Source: Trema orientale (taxonomy: Eukaryota > Streptophyta > Magnoliopsida > Rosales > Cannabaceae). Taken from it: DNA of 64,000 nucleotides. The DNA is taken from contig JXTC01000040.1 in assembly GCA_002914845.1 (NCBI GenBank), positions 947,981 to 1,011,980 on the forward strand, written 5' to 3'. The position numbers and the translations under genes are program-made. The notes under the pieces were generated by a model. That model was not told where the DNA came from. It made no database searches and saw only the letters and a program-made list of their open reading frames with translations. Every line of letters begins with the position of its first letter. The stretch's first letter is position 1. Shown one piece after another: positions 59,073-64,000 of this stretch.

Positions 59073-60131
59073 CTGATGACAAGTTTAGATTTTGGTAGAT
59101 ATGTTGTATATAAACGATCTATGTTTAATATTTATCATTAACTAGGTTTATAGCCAATCGAATATAAACAATTCGGTCTAAGTCGTTTTATTTTATTTAA
59201 CTTAAACATAGTCCAAGATGGTTTTTCAACGTAGTGCTTTTGAAATCTAATTTGTTTATGCTTAAGTTTTGTATTGGGGACTGAATGTCTCAAGAATAGT
59301 TGATACTTCTAAAGAAACCATCATCACTTTTTATTTTTTAATACTAAAGGGACAGAAATCTTTGCCTTCCAACGAAGTGAGGGGTCAAATTGTATTGCAT
59401 GGCAGCCACATTATTGACTAAAGAAACCTCAAATTGTTCAGCAAAAAAAGAAACCTCAATTTGGAATAAAATTTGGATAATGGGGTCCCTCCCACTTGCC
59501 TGATGTCATGCTTGAAGAAGAAGGTAAAAAAAAGACTCCTAGACTTCGGGCTTTTGTCTTCCTTAAATTGTTTGTTCTCGTTGTTAGTTAACTAGTCCAT
59601 AATGGTGCTTTTAATTAATGACTGTGGTCCAGATAAAAGCATGTGATGTTATGGGGTATCATTGTATTTTCTTTAATTAGTCTCAGACAATTAACTGGTA
59701 ATAAAATTTGACAACGTGCAAATAGTTAATACATTTAAACACAGACACTTTAGTAATCAAATATCCCTCCCACATAAACATTCCTGGCACATCAGTACAC
59801 ATGAAATGTCATTCCTTGGAGACTGAATCTCATGAGGACCTTCCAACTTGCCACATGCTTTTGCTAAAATGGAAAATTTAAAAACAATATCATATTTCAA
59901 ATCTACGTGGTATTCTCATAACTTCATCATTAAAGTGATATTAACTTTAAATCATTACTTTACTTTGTGAATATTAAAGTCTTGAAATATAAGTCTGTAA
60001 TCAGTTAAGAATGAATTATACTAATCAAGGATTTTAAATAATGAATATGCTTCATTGGTTCATTATATATGTATATATACTAGTTACTAGGTTGTGTGAC
60101 TTGTGTCCCCTGAGAGAGTCGCAGTCAAGCC
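59073..60131. other. Spacer and subtilase promoter
   Basis: No gene. A TATATATGTATATATA block at about 60065-60080 lies 52-67 bp before the subtilase start codon and may serve as its TATA element. Confidence 0.4.
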
Positions 60132-62444
60132 ATGGCTGCCGCTCTAGGCAAAATGCAAGTAGTGATACGCACTGTAATTCTCACAGCAATGAGCTTCTTC
60201 TTTTCCTCAACTTCTGCTCAGTCTAAGGCATACATTGTATACATGGACCAGTCAGCCATGCCCAGAGCCTTCTCAACTCACCACAGCTGGTTTGAGTCCA
60301 CTCTTTCCACCATATCAGACAATTTAGAGCTTCCCATTTCCTCAAAACTCATCCACACTTACACCAACTCCATCCACGGATTCAGCGCAACTCTCACTCA
60401 AACCGAGCTCGCAGCCCTCAAGAACTCCCCTGGTTACATCCACTCCACCCCAGATCGCCCTCTCCAACCACACACCACTCACACTCCTGAGCTTCTCGGA
60501 TTGAGCTCCACCTCTGGCGCTTGGCCGGCCTCGTCCTACGGCGAAGGCGTCATAATCGGCGTCGTCGACTCAGGCGTTTGGCCCGAAAGCGAGAGCTTCA
60601 AGGACGAAGGAATGACAAAAGTCCCGCCTAGATGGAGAGGAAAATGCGAGACAGGGGAGCAGTTCAACGCTTCCTTGTGCAACAAGAAACTCATTGGAGC
60701 TCGGTTCTACAACAGGGGAATCAGAGCAAACTTCCCTGAACTCAACATCACGCTCAACTCTCCACGCGACGACCAAGGACACGGGACGCACACGGCGTCG
60801 ACGGCCGCGGGAAACTTCGTCGAAGGCGCTTCCTATTTCGGCTACGCGGCCGGAACCGCCAGGGGAATGGCCCCGAGAGCACGGCTGGCCATCTACAAAG
60901 TCCTCTGGGGAAACAAGGTCTACATGTCTGATGTCATAGCGGCGGTCGACCAGGCCATCAAAGACGGCGTCGACATATTGTCCATGTCTTTAGGATTCGA
61001 GTTGAGCAAGGAGGAGTTCTTCGAAGAAGACCCAGTTGCGGTTGCTGCGTTTGCAGCCATGGAGAAAGGGATCTTCGTTTCGGCTTCGGCGGGGAACAGA
61101 GGGCGTCTTCACGGGACAATCAACAACGGGGCGCCATGGCTGACAACAGTTGGTGCGGGAACCGTTGACCGTGAGTTTGAGGGAGCTTTGACCGTGGGAA
61201 ACGACAGCAAAGCGATTGCGTTTGAGTCCTTGTATGCGGGCGAGTTCTCGGGTCTCCGAGCACCACTGGTTTTCTTGGGCAAGTGCAAGAGCTTGAAGAA
61301 GTTGAGGAAACTCGATGAGAAGGAGAGAGTCATTGTCGTATGTAAAGATGGGAAGACCACCAATTTGGGAGACCAAATCGAGATAGTCAAGAATGGGAGT
61401 TCGGTGATCTCTGGAGCTGTGTTTATCAGCACTGACTCATGGAACGACTACTACGATTACTCTTTCGCAGCCGCGTTCATTGACGAGAAAGATGGTAAAT
61501 CAGTGACTAACTACATCACAAAGACCCAAAACCCAACTGGGGTTTTGGAGTTTCGGAAGACGATTCTAGGCAGAGCACCAGCCCCGAAAGTGGACCGGTA
61601 CAGTTCGAGAGGCCCATTTGTGAGGAGCCCGAGTGTGCTGAAGCCGGACGTTCTGGCCCCGGGTTCGTCAATCTTGGCTTCGTGGTCTCCGGTTGATAAA
61701 GTCGCTGAAGTTCATTCCAAGCCTCTGTTCAGCCACTTCAAGATCATCTCCGGTACTTCCATGGCGGCGCCTCACGTTTCTGGTGTAGCCGCTCTGATCA
61801 AGGCCGTTCACCCTGGTTGGAGCCCCGCAGCCATTAGGTCCGCCATCATGACCACGGCAAACCCTTTGGACAGCACCCGGAAACCCATTAAGGACGCCGG
61901 AAACTTCGACCATCCCGCGAGCCCCATCGACATTGGAGCCGGGTTCATTGTTCCCAACAAGGCCATTGATCCTGGGCTGGTCTATGATGCAGCAACAGAG
62001 GACTATGTCAAGCTTCTCTGCTCATTGAACTACACAGCAAAGCAAATGAAGATCATAACTAAATCGAATCCGGACTGCATTAACCCGTCTTCGGATCTCA
62101 ATTACCCGTCTTTCATCGCTTACTTCACCGGCAATTTCGAGGGGGTGGAACCGGGTTTGAAAGTGGTGAGGGAGTTTAGGAGGACACTGACCAATGTTGG
62201 GAAAGAGAGGTCGAGTTACAGAGCAGAGTTGACCGCCATGAGTGGCTTGAAGGTGACGGTGGAGCCGGCGAAGTTGGTCTTCCGGCGGAAGAATGAGAAG
62301 CTGAGTTACAAGCTGAGTGTGGAGGGTCCGAGTTATTTGGAGGAGGAGGTGGTGCAAGGTTCTCTGAGCTGGGTGGAGAAGTCTGGTAAATACGTTGTGA
62401 GGAGTCCAATAGTGGCCACAAATATAGACCCAATGACCACTTGA
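60132..62444 (+). CDS. Secreted subtilisin-like protease (subtilase, SBT1 type), 770 aa
   Basis: This is a single intact exon. Residues 1-30 form a signal peptide (hydrophobic VVIRTVILTAMSFFFSS ending SAQ). The inhibitor I9 prodomain covers about 33-112, starting AYIVYMDQSAMP. The S8 catalytic domain has Asp146 in VVDSGVWPES, His217 in GHGTHTAS, Asn322 in SASAGNRG (oxyanion hole) and Ser543 in SGTSMAAPHVSG. A protease-associated insertion lies between the Asn and Ser, and a fibronectin-III-like C-terminal domain (RTLTNVGKERSSYRAEL) follows. All parts expected of a plant subtilase are present and length is normal for the family. It would act in the cell wall or apoplast; its substrate is unknown. 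Codon use is more GC-rich than its neighbours, common for intronless subtilases. It sits between the two halves of the eroded MAIL/PP7-like duplicate. Which SBT1 subgroup it belongs to is not resolved. Confidence 0.95.
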   Translation: MAAALGKMQVVIRTVILTAMSFFFSSTSAQSKAYIVYMDQSAMPRAFSTHHSWFESTLSTISDNLELPISSKLIHTYTNSIHGFSATLTQTELAALKNSPGYIHSTPDRPLQPHTTHTPELLGLSSTSGAWPASSYGEGVIIGVVDSGVWPESESFKDEGMTKVPPRWRGKCETGEQFNASLCNKKLIGARFYNRGIRANFPELNITLNSPRDDQGHGTHTASTAAGNFVEGASYFGYAAGTARGMAPRARLAIYKVLWGNKVYMSDVIAAVDQAIKDGVDILSMSLGFELSKEEFFEEDPVAVAAFAAMEKGIFVSASAGNRGRLHGTINNGAPWLTTVGAGTVDREFEGALTVGNDSKAIAFESLYAGEFSGLRAPLVFLGKCKSLKKLRKLDEKERVIVVCKDGKTTNLGDQIEIVKNGSSVISGAVFISTDSWNDYYDYSFAAAFIDEKDGKSVTNYITKTQNPTGVLEFRKTILGRAPAPKVDRYSSRGPFVRSPSVLKPDVLAPGSSILASWSPVDKVAEVHSKPLFSHFKIISGTSMAAPHVSGVAALIKAVHPGWSPAAIRSAIMTTANPLDSTRKPIKDAGNFDHPASPIDIGAGFIVPNKAIDPGLVYDAATEDYVKLLCSLNYTAKQMKIITKSNPDCINPSSDLNYPSFIAYFTGNFEGVEPGLKVVREFRRTLTNVGKERSSYRAELTAMSGLKVTVEPAKLVFRRKNEKLSYKLSVEGPSYLEEEVVQGSLSWVEKSGKYVVRSPIVATNIDPMTT

Positions 62445-63290
62445 AAATTATGGCTCTATGAGGTGAGTGATCAAAGTTAGTTGTCGTTTAGAAGTAGAGA
62501 AGGGTAGAAAGGAGAGCCGGGGTTTTGGGAGGGTTTATGTACAATTGCTTGAATTCTCTGCTAATTAGAGAATCTCCAATGCAAACACAGCATGTCTAAG
62601 GCCAAATTTTAGCATTTGTGCAAAATAAGTGTATCCAATCCTATGCTAATTTAGCATCAATTTTAGCACTATTTTTTGTGCCAAATATTTCATCAAGAGC
62701 AGCATAGTGCTAAAATTTATATGTGCTGCAAACTTGCATTATTACTCTTTGTAGATGATGGTAGTTATATGGTACAACAATAATAGTTAATAGAAGTTAT
62801 TCTTAGCATGAAGGGCAAAATCTATTTAAAAAATGTGCACTTAGAATGGTGACACTGTAACATGCTATATTTAACATTAGCCCATCCTTTTGCATAAATG
62901 GTCTAAACATGTCTTTTAAACCCAAAAGAACTAAATAAATAATACATATGATTATCCACAAAAGAGCATAATATATGTTTTTTTGTACAACTCCTGTTGT
63001 CGCATAACAGAAGTCCTTGGCAGCAGGCCAATAACAAGGAACTACGTATGAGCTATTCACATTTAGAAGCACACAGCAACAGCTAGAGCCTGTAGTTAGC
63101 ACGCCAATTCTGCCCTAAAACATTAACAAAATAATCACTTATCTACATGCACATAGTATGTTTATGTTGAATCTTCTTTCCGCAAAAGAGGGTACATTGA
63201 CAAAAAATTTCCTAGATATCGTTAGCAGTGAACAATTATGTCTCTGATAAGGTTTGGCTGGTTCTTATGCGTTCACTCCTAGATTCAGGT
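62445..63290. other. Spacer between subtilase and second PP7-like copy
   Basis: No gene is seen. The part from about 63130 resembles the 3' flank of the first PP7-like gene. Around 62570-62720 a CTCCAATGCAAACACAG block with repeated TTTTAGCA/TTAGCATC motifs looks MITE-like, but no complete element could be delimited. Confidence 0.4.
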
Positions 63291-63799
63291 TCACCTCCTA
63301 CTTTTTGCCCTTCGTTTTCGTTTGGAACGCTTCCCAACCTCAGTTGACTCCTGGACTCCATTCTCGATCACCTAGTTTTGTAGAAAATGTTAACAACGTT
63401 GATATTTTGAATGAGATAAACATAAAGGAAACACTGAGCAACTCACTCTTGTTGAAACCATATGCTTCAGGGCAGCAATAAGCTCAAAGAGATACTCAAA
63501 GGCAGACTTGTGAGGTTCCTGCATTAAAAACCTTAAGATTTTAGACCATTAACAGAAAAGAAAGAAATCAAGAATGACCAAAAAAGTTCCATTACCAGCA
63601 GGTCTGAAGGCAGAGGGAGTCCTTCAATCACAGGGGCCCCAGGGGACCTTGGAACTTGGAGAAATTTGGTTCCACCTGCACCATCCACCAACAGAATACT
63701 CCAAGAAGGAGGATTAGAAATGCCCAAAGCCTCAAAGTCGACCCTAGAGCTTATCCAAGCTGGAAAATTAGTTTCAGATGAAGAGTCATAAGTTGTAGA
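63291..63799 (-). CDS. PP7L: Second PP7-like gene, 3' exons only; continues past the right edge
   Basis: Three exons join in frame: 63799-63596, 63518-63447, 63371-63291. They encode STTYDSSSETNFPAWISSRV, then [40 protein letters not shown] and VIENGVQEST, matching the last exons of the gene at 50974. The final exon differs sharply. A small frame change relative to the first copy replaces the acidic repeats with a short basic end, GKRSKRKRRAKSRR, and a stop. That end looks like a nuclear localisation signal. No further exon is visible between 63800 and 64000, so the phosphatase core must lie outside the window if it exists. It could be a gene or a pseudogene. Confidence 0.72.
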
Positions 63800-64000
63800 C
63801 TGCGTGCATATAACAAAAGCAAATAGAATTCCATTAGTGCAATACTGCAATCTTGTTGAACGAGCTGTACGTATTACTCAAAAGTTCTTAAAAGAAATTA
63901 TAAGTGGAATTAAAACAAAACAAATCTCCAGGGCACCATCAGCCTACTACATTCCCATACTTGACGCTCCCATAACATTATCAAGATAGAAGACATAAAT

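Noticed and set aside
60570..62433. Several minus-strand ORFs within the subtilase
   Set aside because: They are shadows of a GC-richer coding exon. The plus frame has a complete catalytic triad and domain order.
1..64000. CRISPR arrays, bacterial operons, tRNA or rRNA genes
   Set aside because: The DNA is plant nuclear. No spacer-repeat arrays or cloverleaf-like sequences with both conserved boxes were noticed apart from the SINE head; an exhaustive tRNA scan was not possible by eye.

Overview
The window is nuclear DNA of a flowering plant, most likely a eudicot. It is AT-rich, its genes have many short GT-AG introns, several proteins closely match Arabidopsis families, and the spacers are full of plant-type transposons (Mutator-like, hAT, Harbinger-like, Ty1/Copia, a SINE). 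The species cannot be named from the sequence. Exon coordinates below were worked out by hand from splice signals, reading phase and family conservation. For NAP1, GLYR copy A, the FHA gene, the MAIL-type gene and the PP7-like gene every exon joins in frame.

Layout. 1-8.4 kb holds no host gene. It carries a small Mutator-type MITE (1893-2421) and a 5.2-kb decayed Mutator-like element (2664-7870) with a perfect 9-bp target duplication; the large element keeps a scrap of transposase on one strand and a DUF1985-like scrap on the other. 8.5-12.3 kb (minus) is an intact 11-exon NAP1 histone-chaperone gene of 363 codons with one GC-AG intron and a MITE in another intron. 12.4-29 kb is spacer with several MITEs, a possible minus-strand promoter near 14.18 kb, a decayed Copia element (23422-26946) split by a hAT MITE, and a SINE. 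29.2-36.8 kb (minus) is a tandem pair of glyoxylate/succinic semialdehyde reductase 2 genes. The right copy has a plastid-type leader and the left copy does not. 38-43.5 kb (minus) holds two broken genes: an N-myristoyltransferase pseudogene and a two-RRM RNA-binding protein pseudogene. 44.9-46.3 kb (minus) is a small FHA-domain gene with an acidic tail.

48.4-56.2 kb is the most interesting part. A plant-mobile-domain gene of the MAIN/MAIL type (plus) converges on a PP7-like phosphatase gene (minus). In Arabidopsis, MAIN and MAIL1 act together with PP7L to keep transposons and some genes silent, so this looks like two complex partners encoded tail to tail. The PP7-like protein has lost two metal-binding residues, carries two unrelated tandem-repeat blocks, and has N-terminal helical modules resembling the MAIL C-terminal tail. 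A second, eroded copy of the same pair lies at 58.85 kb (MAIL fragment) and 63.3 kb to the right edge (PP7-like 3' end), with an intact intronless subtilase gene (60132-62444) between the two.
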